A DNA stretch of 6,048 nt from Acidimicrobiales bacterium (lineage in GTDB: Bacteria; Actinomycetota; Acidimicrobiia; Acidimicrobiales; SZUA-35). Shown piece after piece: positions 1 through 5,729 of this stretch. The notes beneath the pieces were generated by a model. The model did not search any database, had not been told where the DNA came from, and saw only the letters and a list, made by a program, of their open reading frames with translations. The position numbers and the translations under genes are program-made. Within the stretch, counting starts at the first letter, position 1. Every line of letters begins with the position of its first letter. The DNA lies in contig JAHECQ010000251.1 of NCBI GenBank assembly GCA_024641625.1, positions 1 to 6,048 of the forward strand, given 5' to 3'.

Positions 1-1
1 G

Positions 2-760
2 TACGGGTCGCATCGGGTGATCGATCGGTTGTCGCTCGAGGTCGAGTCGGGCAACTGGCTGGGGCTCATCGGGCCCAATGGCGCGGGGAAGTCGAGCCTC
101 TTCAAGGCGGTACTCGGACTCGTCGACCACGATGGTGCGGTGTTGTTCGCCGGGCGGGCGCTGGCCGGGCGCGACCGCGCCCGCCACGTCGCCTACCTGC
201 CCCAGCAGTTGATGCTTCCCGATGGGATGTCGGTTGCCGAGTACGTGTTGCTCGGCCGTACCGCGCACCTCGGCTGGCTCGAGCGAGAGAGTGAGGCCGA
301 CCGAGCGGCCGCTGCCGAGGCAATGGAGCGCCTCGACGTGGCCAAATTCGCCGAGCGCAACGTCGGCGACATGAGCGGTGGCGAATCGCAGCGGGTCGCG
401 CTCGCTCGCGCCCTCACCCAGGATCCGCCATTGCTGTTGCTCGACGAGCCGACCAGCGCGCTCGACCTGGGTCACCAGATGGTCGTTCTCGAGCTCATCA
501 GCGAACTCAAGACCGAGAAGAACCTCACGATCATCTCCGCCATGCACGATCTGACGGCCACCGGCCGCTTCGCCGATCGGCTGGTGCTGATGGATCAAGG
601 TCGCATCGTGGCTGACGGAACGACAGACGAGGTGCTCACCCCCGAGTTGCTGGCCCCGGTCTACGGGGGCCCGGTGAGTACATTACGCGCTGCCGACGGC
701 AGCCTGATCGTCGTGCCCGAACGAACCGACGGGGTCGGCCGAGAAGTCCGGAACCGATGA
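2..760 (+). CDS. ABC transporter ATP-binding protein, FecE/BtuD-type (5' end cut by window edge)
   Basis: Cytoplasmic ATPase subunit of an importer for a metal chelate or corrinoid. The reading frame is open to the window edge. The codons before the GTG at 17 read Y-G-S-H-R, matching the A-loop region ('YG...VL') of this family, so the real start lies upstream and the GTG is probably internal. Counting from that GTG: Walker A GPNGAGKSS (19-27), Q-loop around YLPQQ (60-64), signature MSGGESQ (119-125), Walker B LLLLDEP (139-145), D-loop SALD (147-150) and H-loop His177. This set is complete, so the ATPase should be active. The visible length of about 252 residues fits single-domain ATPases of the siderophore/B12 family. 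cobO starts 31 nt after the stop on the same strand, which favours a corrinoid substrate, but an iron-siderophore or zinc importer cannot be excluded. The permease and binding-protein genes would be expected upstream. Confidence 0.93.
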   Translation, partial: YGSHRVIDRLSLEVESGNWLGLIGPNGAGKSSLFKAVLGLVDHDGAVLFAGRALAGRDRARHVAYLPQQLMLPDGMSVAEYVLLGRTAHLGWLERESEADRAAAAEAMERLDVAKFAERNVGDMSGGESQRVALARALTQDPPLLLLDEPTSALDLGHQMVVLELISELKTEKNLTIISAMHDLTATGRFADRLVLMDQGRIVADGTTDEVLTPELLAPVYGGPVSTLRAADGSLIVVPERTDGVGREVRNR

Positions 761-791
761 ACCGACCCCGATCGATCAGAAACGAGCTTCC

Positions 792-1364
792 ATGAGCGAG
801 TCCGAGATTCCCAGCGAGTCACCCTTGAGCGAGGACGGTATGCGAGTGGCGAAGTCGCTCGTCCTGGTGAACACCGGGCACGGCAAGGGCAAGTCGACCG
901 CCGCGTTCGGTACTGCGCTGCGTGCGTTGGCGCTGGGATGGCCCGTGGCGGTCGTTCAGTTCCTCAAGAGCGGAGACTGGCGCGTTGGCGAGGAGTCGAT
1001 GCTCCGCAAGCTCGGTGTGGACTGGTTTGCCGAAGGCGACGGGTTCACCTGGGACTCCGAGAACCTCGATGAGTCCGCCGCGCTGGCCGGGGCGGCGTGG
1101 GAGAAGGCGAAGAGCCTGATCGATCACGGCGCACATCGCCTGATCATCCTCGATGAGATCAGCTATGCCCTGACCTGGAAGTGGGTCGATACCGACGATG
1201 TCGTCTCGGTGATCCAGCATCGTCCCGAGTTGGTGAACATCATCCTGACCGGCCGGGACATGGCCCCCGAGGTGATCGACATCGCCGACACGGTGACCGA
1301 GATGAGGCAGATCAAGCACGCATTCGAGCAGAAGATCGTGGCCAAGAAGGGCATCGACTACTGA
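792..1364 (+). CDS. cobO: Cob(I)yrinic acid a,c-diamide adenosyltransferase (CobA/CobO/BtuR family)
   Basis: Transfers the 5'-deoxyadenosyl group of ATP to Co(I) corrinoids in the cytoplasm, in adenosylcobalamin synthesis or salvage. The 190 residues match the usual length (E. coli BtuR is about 196). Visible features are an unstructured N-terminus (1-20), the family P-loop TGHGKGKST (28-36), in which His and Ser replace the commoner Asn and Thr, a Walker B-like LIILDE (117-122), 'RPELVNIILTGRDM' (144-157), and the conserved C-terminal block IADTVTEMRQIKHAFE...GIDY (164-190). The ATG at 792 has only a weak ribosome-binding site. An in-frame ATG at 840 has GAGGA 4 nt upstream and would still keep the P-loop (174 residues), so the start is uncertain. 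The ABC ATPase gene lies just upstream in the same direction, consistent with an uptake-plus-adenosylation operon. It converges on the minus-strand cluster. Confidence 0.95.
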   Translation: MSESEIPSESPLSEDGMRVAKSLVLVNTGHGKGKSTAAFGTALRALALGWPVAVVQFLKSGDWRVGEESMLRKLGVDWFAEGDGFTWDSENLDESAALAGAAWEKAKSLIDHGAHRLIILDEISYALTWKWVDTDDVVSVIQHRPELVNIILTGRDMAPEVIDIADTVTEMRQIKHAFEQKIVAKKGIDY

Positions 1365-1402
1365 ACCGGATGTCGGCGCGCCCCCCCTCGGATCTCCGTC
1401 TC

Positions 1403-1418
1403 GTGCCGCAGCCGGCAC
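1403..1418. terminator. Hairpin between convergent genes, possible bidirectional terminator
   Basis: GTGCCG-CAGC-CGGCAC forms a perfect 6-bp stem with a 4-nt loop. It lies 38 nt after the cobO stop and directly abuts the stop codon of the minus-strand DUF2085-like gene. Neither strand has a T-tract after it, so this is not a classic intrinsic terminator. Position between two convergent gene ends is the main support. It may instead be a chance GC-rich palindrome. Confidence 0.35.
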
Positions 1419-2021
1419 CTACTCGGGGTCTGGACACGTCTTGGAGCGTTTGCGGGACAGGCCGATCGCCGTGGCCAGGAACCAGATCAGGCCGAAGAAG
1501 AAGATGGGTCCCCAGAATTCGGCGCTCCACCGCTGAGTGAACTCATATCCGAGCGCCCGGCCGAAGGCGACAGCGGCGAGCAGCGTGGTGGCCACCTGCA
1601 CCTTGGCGTTGTAGGCGAACAGCCCGAGAGCCTCTCCGCAGTAGGCGACCGTCGCCGGGACGGACAACAGCCAGATGGCTGCAGGATCGATGCCATCGGG
1701 CCAGGGAAGACGGCCGGTCGAGGACAAGATGGCGATCACGAGCCCCAATGGGTAGAGGGCGGCGCATCGGCGACACACGTGGCGGCCCCCGATGGTGATG
1801 CACCGCTCGGCGTAGTCCTCGGGCCAGTGGTGAGCCAACCACATGTTTCGGCGTCCGATGATCGCTCGCTCACGTTGGGCGAGCGAGGCCAGTTTGGCGT
1901 CGAACATGGCCATGGCGGCGAGCTGCTTCGCGTCGGGGGTCGTGGCGGCCGGCGAGCGATCGCCTTCGGCATCGTTCGCGGCGTTGGTTGCGTCGGAGAG
2001 CACCTGGGTCCATCGGCCCAT
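1419..2021 (-). CDS. DUF2085-like multi-pass membrane protein
   Basis: Function unknown. The 200-residue protein has a long polar, Ala-rich N-terminus (1-60). Next comes a cysteine motif region with HHWPEDYAERC (64-74), then GGRHVCRRCAALYPLG (78-93), giving C74, C83 and C86. About four hydrophobic segments follow (roughly 88-103, 116-137, 143-158, 170-188), and the C-terminus is basic (RKRSK). The spacing of the cysteines before the first membrane segment and the 'C.RC...Y.LG' pattern resemble DUF2085, a family of small predicted membrane proteins; I judge this by eye only. The three Cys and two adjacent His could bind a metal or form a redox pair (inference). The ATG at 2021 has no strong ribosome-binding site; a later in-frame Met such as residue 37 is possible. 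It starts 36 nt after the CHAD gene on the same strand and ends the cluster. Confidence 0.7.
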   Translation of the reverse strand: MGRWTQVLSDATNAANDAEGDRSPAATTPDAKQLAAMAMFDAKLASLAQRERAIIGRRNMWLAHHWPEDYAERCITIGGRHVCRRCAALYPLGLVIAILSSTGRLPWPDGIDPAAIWLLSVPATVAYCGEALGLFAYNAKVQVATTLLAAVAFGRALGYEFTQRWSAEFWGPIFFFGLIWFLATAIGLSRKRSKTCPDPE

Positions 2022-2057
2022 CGCGTCGGCATCTGAGGATTCCGGCGATGAAGCAGG

Positions 2058-2837
2058 TCAGCGGGCGGTGAGCAAGCCGTCCAGCCATCTGCGATGTTCC
2101 CCGGTCGTCATCGTGAACAGGTCACGGCCGGAACTGACGATCGAGGCCTCGAGGGCCTCGAGATCGGTCGGGGAGCATGCCGCCTCGGCCACGACGAGGT
2201 CGTGATGATCGCCGAGAAGCTCACCGAACTCTGCCAGCGCAACGAGCCGTGGGTCGTTCCTCGAGACGTTCGTGAGCAGCAGCTCGAGCTGATACTGCGA
2301 CTGCTTGGCGGCTTTTCGACAGCGGTGAAGCGCCTCGGGTTCGAGTGACCGCGACGACTTCTTCCACCGCCGGCGCGCCGAACGGTGACTCTCGTTCGCG
2401 GCCCTCAAGATGTCCTCGGCGTCGAGTGACCCGACGTCGCAACGATCCAGGCGCAGGCGAACGCCGATGAGGATGGTCATCGACTGAGTCACCCAGGCGC
2501 GGACGAGCGGCGACATCGGCGGGGGCGCCACCCGTCGGCTGGTGCCCAGGGCGGTGGCCTTGAGTTGCCGAGCGACGTCCTTGTCCCGAATCGGTCCGAG
2601 GAGCCGGGCGGCATCGGCCAGCGCGGCGTCCTCGAGCCGCATCGACTTGGGATCGGCGGCAGCCAACAGCCCGAGCGTGGCGCGCGCCCGTTTGATCGAC
2701 TTTCGTGCCTCATGCACCGCAATACCCGAATGTCGATCGACTGCACTGAGGTTGCGTACCGCCAGATCGAGCTGATCGATGAGCGCAGTCTTCACGAAGG
2801 CAACCAGCGGTCGCTCATCATGACGGCGACCGCTCAT
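2058..2837 (-). CDS. CHAD domain-containing protein
   Basis: CHAD is an all-helical domain of conserved histidines and basic residues that binds inorganic polyphosphate. The family is often fused to or beside CYTH triphosphatases. Here it stands alone as 259 residues, about the size of one complete two-lobed domain. Lobe one shows the hallmark VHEARKSIKRARA (41-53; H42, R45, K46, K49, R50) and LLGPIRDKDVA (79-89). Lobe two repeats the plan with LHRCRKAAKQSQYQLELL (170-187; H171, R174, K175, K178) and LGELLGDHHDL-like sequence (205-214). No signal peptide or membrane segment is seen, so it is probably cytoplasmic or granule-associated. The ATG at 2837 lies 24 nt after the lipoprotein stop; a GGAGG on the coding strand sits 15 nt upstream, which is long spacing. 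No polyphosphate kinase, CYTH or phosphatase gene is visible, so a polyphosphate role rests on the family alone. Confidence 0.9.
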   Translation of the reverse strand: MSGRRHDERPLVAFVKTALIDQLDLAVRNLSAVDRHSGIAVHEARKSIKRARATLGLLAAADPKSMRLEDAALADAARLLGPIRDKDVARQLKATALGTSRRVAPPPMSPLVRAWVTQSMTILIGVRLRLDRCDVGSLDAEDILRAANESHRSARRRWKKSSRSLEPEALHRCRKAAKQSQYQLELLLTNVSRNDPRLVALAEFGELLGDHHDLVVAEAACSPTDLEALEASIVSSGRDLFTMTTGEHRRWLDGLLTAR

Positions 2838-2861
2838 GTCAACGCCCCCGATCCTCCGACG

Positions 2862-3206
2862 TCATCGAGTGCTGCTGCAGGCTGTGACGGCCTCGGCCAC
2901 ATCCTGCTCGAACGCGTCGACCAATCCCACGACGTCGGACGTGCCGTCGCCAAGGTCTTCCAGCGTCTTGTCGAGCGAAGGGGGATTCTCGTCGGGTGTG
3001 CCATCGTCGTTCACGTAGAACTCGGTGTAGTCCGCGTTCTCACTGATGTCATCGGCCGCGCACTGCGCGACTTCAGGACTGAGGGCCGCGATGTCGACCA
3101 GCGCAGATGCGAGAGCGTCTGCGTCGGCCTTGGGCTTCGTCGAGCACGAAGCAAGGACGAGCGTCATCGCAACGAGGGCTGGCGTCAGACGGAGGCGGCG
3201 AATCAC
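2862..3206 (-). CDS. Small acidic lipoprotein, unknown function
   Basis: I do not recognise the family. The 114-residue product has a lipoprotein signal: basic start (RRLR, residues 3-6), hydrophobic core (about 8-19) and lipobox LASC with the lipidated Cys at 21. The mature part is strongly acidic (many D/E between 28 and 106) and has two further cysteines, C49 and C110, that could form a disulfide outside the membrane. The start is GTG at 3206. An ATG 8 nt upstream is in another frame and stops after three codons, its TGA overlapping the GTG. No strong Shine-Dalgarno is visible. The gene lies 66 nt downstream of the CoA-binding gene and 24 nt upstream of the CHAD gene, so it is probably co-transcribed with both. 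The intact signal and lipobox make it very likely a real gene; the role is unknown. Confidence 0.8.
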   Translation of the reverse strand: MIRRLRLTPALVAMTLVLASCSTKPKADADALASALVDIAALSPEVAQCAADDISENADYTEFYVNDDGTPDENPPSLDKTLEDLGDGTSDVVGLVDAFEQDVAEAVTACSSTR

Positions 3207-3272
3207 CGATTCATGCTACTGGCTCCGAGCCGGGCCGAGCCGTGGAGGCTCCAGCGCGCAGTCGAGGAGAGT

Positions 3273-3749
3273 TCAGTGTCGAGTCGAGGAGATGATGCCG
3301 GTGTCGAAGCCGGCGAGGTGAAGTCCTCCGGCGAACCGGGCGTGCTCGATCTTGAGGCAACGGTTCATCACCACGTCCAGTCCGGCCTCTTGGGCTATCC
3401 GAGCGGCCTCCTCGCTGACGATGCCCAACTGGAGCCACAGCGTCGAGGCGCCGATGGCCACTGCTTCACGGGCGATCTCAGGGCAGTCGTCGGGTCGACG
3501 GAAGACCTCGACGATGTCGGGAACCTCGGGTAGATCGGCGAGCGACGGATAGGTTCTGAAGCCCTTGATCTCGGTTTCGCGGGGATTGACGGGGTAGAGG
3601 CGATAGTCGCAGACCGACGACATGAGATAGGTCAGCACGAAGTTGGATGCCCTGGCCGGGCTGGACGAGGCGCCGACGATGGCGACGGACCTGGCGCGGT
3701 CAAGAATGCGTTTACGGTCGCTGGCCGCTGGTGGGGTCCACGTGTTCAT
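3273..3749 (-). CDS. CoA-binding domain protein (CoA_binding_2, YccU-like)
   Basis: Single Rossmann-fold domain of the succinyl-CoA-synthetase-alpha-like CoA-binding superfamily, with no catalytic domain attached. The 158 residues are slightly longer than typical (about 135-145). Motifs are the nucleotide loop VAIVGASSSPARAS (22-35), YPVNP (52-56), the PDIVEVFRRP strand (77-86), LWLQLGIVSEEAA (104-116) and the family C-terminal signature VMNRCLKIEH (127-136, with Cys131). It is probably cytosolic. The ligand may be CoA or an acyl-CoA; the physiological role of the family is not settled. The ATG at 3749 is 37 nt after the metY stop, and the two appear to form one transcript. The link suggests a role around acetyl-CoA-dependent homoserine acetylation or thiol metabolism (inference). 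An 11-bp direct repeat straddles its stop codon. Confidence 0.9.
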   Translation of the reverse strand: MNTWTPPAASDRKRILDRARSVAIVGASSSPARASNFVLTYLMSSVCDYRLYPVNPRETEIKGFRTYPSLADLPEVPDIVEVFRRPDDCPEIAREAVAIGASTLWLQLGIVSEEAARIAQEAGLDVVMNRCLKIEHARFAGGLHLAGFDTGIISSTRH

Positions 3750-3786
3750 GACGTGCTCGGTTCCGGGGAGGTCGGGCGAATCCTAG

Positions 3787-5064
3787 TCATCGGCCCAGTG
3801 CCTGATCCAGGTCCCAGAGGATGTCATCGAGATCCTCCAGGCCCACCGAGAGGCGAACCATGTCGGCGCCGACCCCGGCCGCCTCGAGCTGCTCGTCGGT
3901 GAGTTGCTGGTGGGTGGTCGACGCGGGGTGGATCACCAAGGTCCTGGCGTCGCCCACGTTGGCGAGGTGACTGACCATCACGAGACGTTCGATGAAGGCG
4001 CGACCTGCGTCACGTCCGCCCTTGACGCCGAAGGTGAAAATGGCCCCGGCGCCCTTCGGTAGGTACTTGTTCGCCATGGCGTGGTGCGGGGAGGAGGTCA
4101 AGCCTGCATAGGCGACCCAGTCAACGCGTGGGTCCGCCTCGAGCCAGGCGGCCACCGCTTTGGCGTTGGCCACATGGGCGTCCATGCGTTGGGGTAACGT
4201 CTCGAGCCCTTGCAGCAGGAGGAAGGCATTGAAGGGTGACAATGACGCACCGACATCACGGAGTTGTTCGGCTCGCAATGCCATGCAGAAGGCGTACTCA
4301 CCGAAGTTGTCGTGCCACTGCAAGCCGTTGTAGGTCGGGACCGCCTCGGTGAAGCGGGGGAAGCGGCCCGAGCTCCAATCGAAGCGCCCGGCCTCACAGA
4401 CGATGCCTCCGAGGCTCGTGCCGTGTCCGCCGATGAACTTCGTTGCGCTGTGGAGCACGATGTCGGCGCCGAATTCCATCGGCCGACACAGATAGGGCGT
4501 GGCGAAGGTGGCGTCGACCACCAGCGGGAGATCATGCGCCCGGGCCACGTCGGACAGCGCCTCGAGATCGGCGACCGCCCCACTCGGATTCCCGATGATC
4601 TCGGTGTAGAGCGCCTTGGTCTCGGGGCGGATGGCCCGAGCGAAGGCCTCGACGTCGGTATTGGGTACGAAGGTGGTCGAGACACCGAGACGACCGAGCG
4701 TGGTGGCCAACAAGGTGTAGGTGCCTCCGTACACACCGGACGCGGCCACGAAGTGATCGCCCGCTCCACCGAGTGTGGTGAGGGTGAGGAACTCCGCTGC
4801 TTGGCCACTGGAGCCGGCGACTGCCCCGATCGCTCCTTCGAGACTGGCCATTCGTTCCTCGAAGGCTGCCGTCGTCGGGTTGGACAGACGGGTGTAGATG
4901 GTGCCGAACTTCTGGAGAGCGAACAGGTCGGCGGCGTCCTGGGTGTCCTCGAAGACGAAGCTGGTGGACTGGTAGATGGGAACGGCACGAGCCCCGGTGG
5001 TGGGGTCGGGGGATCCGCCGGCATGCAGTGCGCGCGTTCGAAAGCCCCAGGAACGGTCGGTCAT
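3787..5064 (-). CDS. metY: O-acetylhomoserine sulfhydrylase (O-acetylhomoserine aminocarboxypropyltransferase)
   Basis: PLP enzyme converting O-acetyl-L-homoserine and sulfide to L-homocysteine and acetate (direct sulfhydrylation for methionine); it may also use other thiols. At 425 residues it has MetY length, longer than MetB or MetZ (about 380-400). Visible are Y57/R59 in YTRLSNPTT, SSGQAA (85-90) of the phosphate cup, YGG (112-114, ring-stacking Tyr), D184 in VVDATFATP, and the PLP lysine K209 in HSATKFIGGHGTSLGG. The C-terminal blocks are HLANVGDARTLVIHPASTTHQQL (366-388) and VRLSVGLED with R404 for the substrate carboxylate. Residue 185 is Ala where Asn or Ser is commoner. The ATG at 5064 has AGGA 7 nt upstream. 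A hairpin separates it from the mauE-like gene. Annotation as a Cys/Met-metabolism PLP enzyme is certain; the exact substrate is inferred from length and motifs. Confidence 0.95.
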   Translation of the reverse strand: MTDRSWGFRTRALHAGGSPDPTTGARAVPIYQSTSFVFEDTQDAADLFALQKFGTIYTRLSNPTTAAFEERMASLEGAIGAVAGSSGQAAEFLTLTTLGGAGDHFVAASGVYGGTYTLLATTLGRLGVSTTFVPNTDVEAFARAIRPETKALYTEIIGNPSGAVADLEALSDVARAHDLPLVVDATFATPYLCRPMEFGADIVLHSATKFIGGHGTSLGGIVCEAGRFDWSSGRFPRFTEAVPTYNGLQWHDNFGEYAFCMALRAEQLRDVGASLSPFNAFLLLQGLETLPQRMDAHVANAKAVAAWLEADPRVDWVAYAGLTSSPHHAMANKYLPKGAGAIFTFGVKGGRDAGRAFIERLVMVSHLANVGDARTLVIHPASTTHQQLTDEQLEAAGVGADMVRLSVGLEDLDDILWDLDQALGR

Positions 5065-5105
5065 CAGTCCATCCTGCCATCACGGTGGGTCATTGAACAT
5101 CCGGT

Positions 5106-5121
5106 GACCGCCGGCGCGGTC
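5106..5121. terminator. Hairpin between mauE-like and metY, possible terminator or attenuator
   Basis: GACCGC-CGGC-GCGGTC is a perfect 6-bp stem with a 4-nt loop, 3 nt after the mauE-like stop and 41 nt before the metY start. It has the same geometry, and the same placement right after a stop codon, as the hairpin at 1403-1418. There is no T-tract downstream on the minus strand. If functional, it could limit read-through into metY and set metY apart as its own unit. Chance palindromes of this size do occur at this GC content. Confidence 0.3.
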
Positions 5122-5124
5122 CGA

Positions 5125-5505
5125 TCAGGCGCCGAGGACGACGAAGAAGGCCACGGCCATCAGTGCTCCGTTGCGCACCAGGGAACGGTGCGACACCGGC
5201 TGCTCCGAGCTGCCGCCGAAACAGCGACAATTCACGGTCACGCCGCGTCGGAGGACGTCGGCCAGCACGACGGTGAATCCGCCCAGCACGGCGAAGGCGA
5301 CGAGCGCGCCCCAGACCGGCACGACCAGCAGTAGTCCGACGATGACGAGCTCGCCGGCGGGGACGATCCGCGCCAGCAAGTGTGGCGCCTGCAGTCCGAG
5401 CGACTCGAAACCTTCTGCGGTCTGGCTCTGCGAGCGAAGTTTCGAGCCGGCGGCCCATGTGAACACGACTGCCAGCGCCACTCGCGCCACGAGCACTGCC
5501 ATCAC
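5125..5505 (-). CDS. MauE/DoxX-like membrane protein
   Basis: Small integral membrane protein of the MauE branch of the DoxX-like family. The 126 residues hold about four hydrophobic segments (roughly 3-19, 44-62, 65-84 and 113-125). The family's short cysteine motif is present as NCRCFGG (92-98; C93 and C95), as is a conserved-type RNGALM (111-116) at the start of the last helix. MauE proteins are linked to maturation or disulfide formation of periplasmic proteins such as methylamine dehydrogenase; many homologues, like this one, have no mau genes nearby, so the partner is unknown. The start is GTG at 5505 or the adjacent ATG at 5502; neither has a clear ribosome-binding site. A 13-codon ORF upstream ends in a TGA that overlaps the ATG. 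It precedes metY by 60 nt on the same strand and is the first gene of the minus-strand cluster. Confidence 0.85.
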   Translation of the reverse strand: MMAVLVARVALAVVFTWAAGSKLRSQSQTAEGFESLGLQAPHLLARIVPAGELVIVGLLLVVPVWGALVAFAVLGGFTVVLADVLRRGVTVNCRCFGGSSEQPVSHRSLVRNGALMAVAFFVVLGA

Positions 5506-5570
5506 GACCGCAACGTGGGGAGTGTCAGCCAGGTGAGGCTCATGGCAATCGGCTCGTCATCATCGGGTCC

Positions 5571-5588
5571 TGAACAATCGGGCGTTCA
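5571..5588. promoter_or_regulatory. Imperfect dyad, possible operator
   Basis: TGAAC-N8-GTTCA is an inverted repeat. The symmetry extends outward by TCC/GGA if a 2-nt bulge is allowed on the right arm. It sits in the divergent intergenic region, where a regulator of either gene could bind. The N8 spacing does not fit the actinobacterial LexA site (GAAC-N4-GTTC). Short arms make chance occurrence quite possible. Confidence 0.2.
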
Positions 5589-5637
5589 TGGGACGGCGTG
5601 GATGGTACCCAGGGGTTGGTCGGTCTATCGTGTTGGT

Positions 5638-5707
5638 TTCGTCATGCGGGCAATGTTCGTCATGAGAAGGAAATGTTCGTCATGAGAAGGAAGGGCATGA
5701 GAAGGAA
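5638..5707. repeat. Short tandem repeat with ATG and Shine-Dalgarno-like motifs
   Basis: The 20-bp unit AATGTTCGTCATGAGAAGGA occurs twice, perfectly and head to tail (5652-5671 and 5672-5691). Partial copies flank it: TTCGTCATG at 5638-5646 upstream and CATGAGAAGGAA at 5696-5707 downstream. TTCGTCATG therefore appears at 5638, 5656 and 5676, and CATGAGAAGGAA at 5661, 5681 and 5696. Each unit carries two ATG codons and an AGAAGGA that resembles a ribosome-binding site. The array ends 18 nt before the probable DUF4214 start. It is much less GC-rich than its surroundings. Confidence 0.9.
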
Positions 5708-5729
5708 GTCTGTGGCCGGAGCGTCGTGA
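5673..5729 (+). other. Possible 18-codon leader ORF inside the repeat
   Basis: An ATG at 5673, with in-frame ATGs at 5682 and 5697, opens a short basic peptide (MFVMRRKGMRRKSVAGAS) ending in TGA at 5727-5729. That stop overlaps the DUF4214 GTG start in a GTGA, an arrangement typical of translational coupling. The ATG at 5697 has AAGGAAGG just upstream, the best ribosome-binding site in the area. It may be a translated leader, or only a by-product of the repeat; no homology is recognised. Confidence 0.25.

Larger units (their letters stand above)
5506..5725. promoter_or_regulatory. Divergent intergenic region between mauE-like and DUF4214 genes
   Basis: This is the only sizeable non-coding gap (220 nt) and must hold the promoters for the minus-strand mauE-like gene and the plus-strand DUF4214 gene. 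I find no confident -35/-10 pair. TATCGT at 5626-5631 is a weak plus-strand -10 candidate without a matching -35. The region holds an imperfect dyad (5571-5588) and a tandem repeat (5638-5707), listed separately. Confidence 0.5.

Noticed and set aside
819..1418. Minus-strand ORF of 199 codons opposite cobO
   Set aside because: cobO is unmistakable on the plus strand; this translation is His/Asp/Arg-rich with no recognisable motif.
2565..3533. Long plus-strand ORF (322 codons) opposite the CHAD, lipoprotein and CoA-binding genes
   Set aside because: It spans three well-supported minus-strand genes and shows no domain, signal peptide or composition of a real protein.
4098..5024. Minus-strand ORF of 308 codons in another frame of metY
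   Set aside because: Ser/Pro/Arg-rich out-of-frame reading of the metY coding strand.
5062..5124. SAM riboswitch upstream of metY
   Set aside because: Only 60 nt separate metY from the preceding gene, too little for a SAM aptamer plus expression platform, and only one simple hairpin is present.
4264..5334. Long plus-strand ORF (356 codons) opposite metY
   Set aside because: It lies antisense to a clearly conserved PLP enzyme and its translation is Gly/Glu/Arg-rich without motifs. It is a typical high-GC shadow frame.
5571..5588. LexA/SOS box
   Set aside because: The arms TGAAC/GTTCA are 8 nt apart, whereas the actinobacterial LexA site has GAAC-N4-GTTC.
5638..5707. CRISPR array
   Set aside because: The repeats are directly adjacent 20-bp units without unique spacers, and no cas genes are present.
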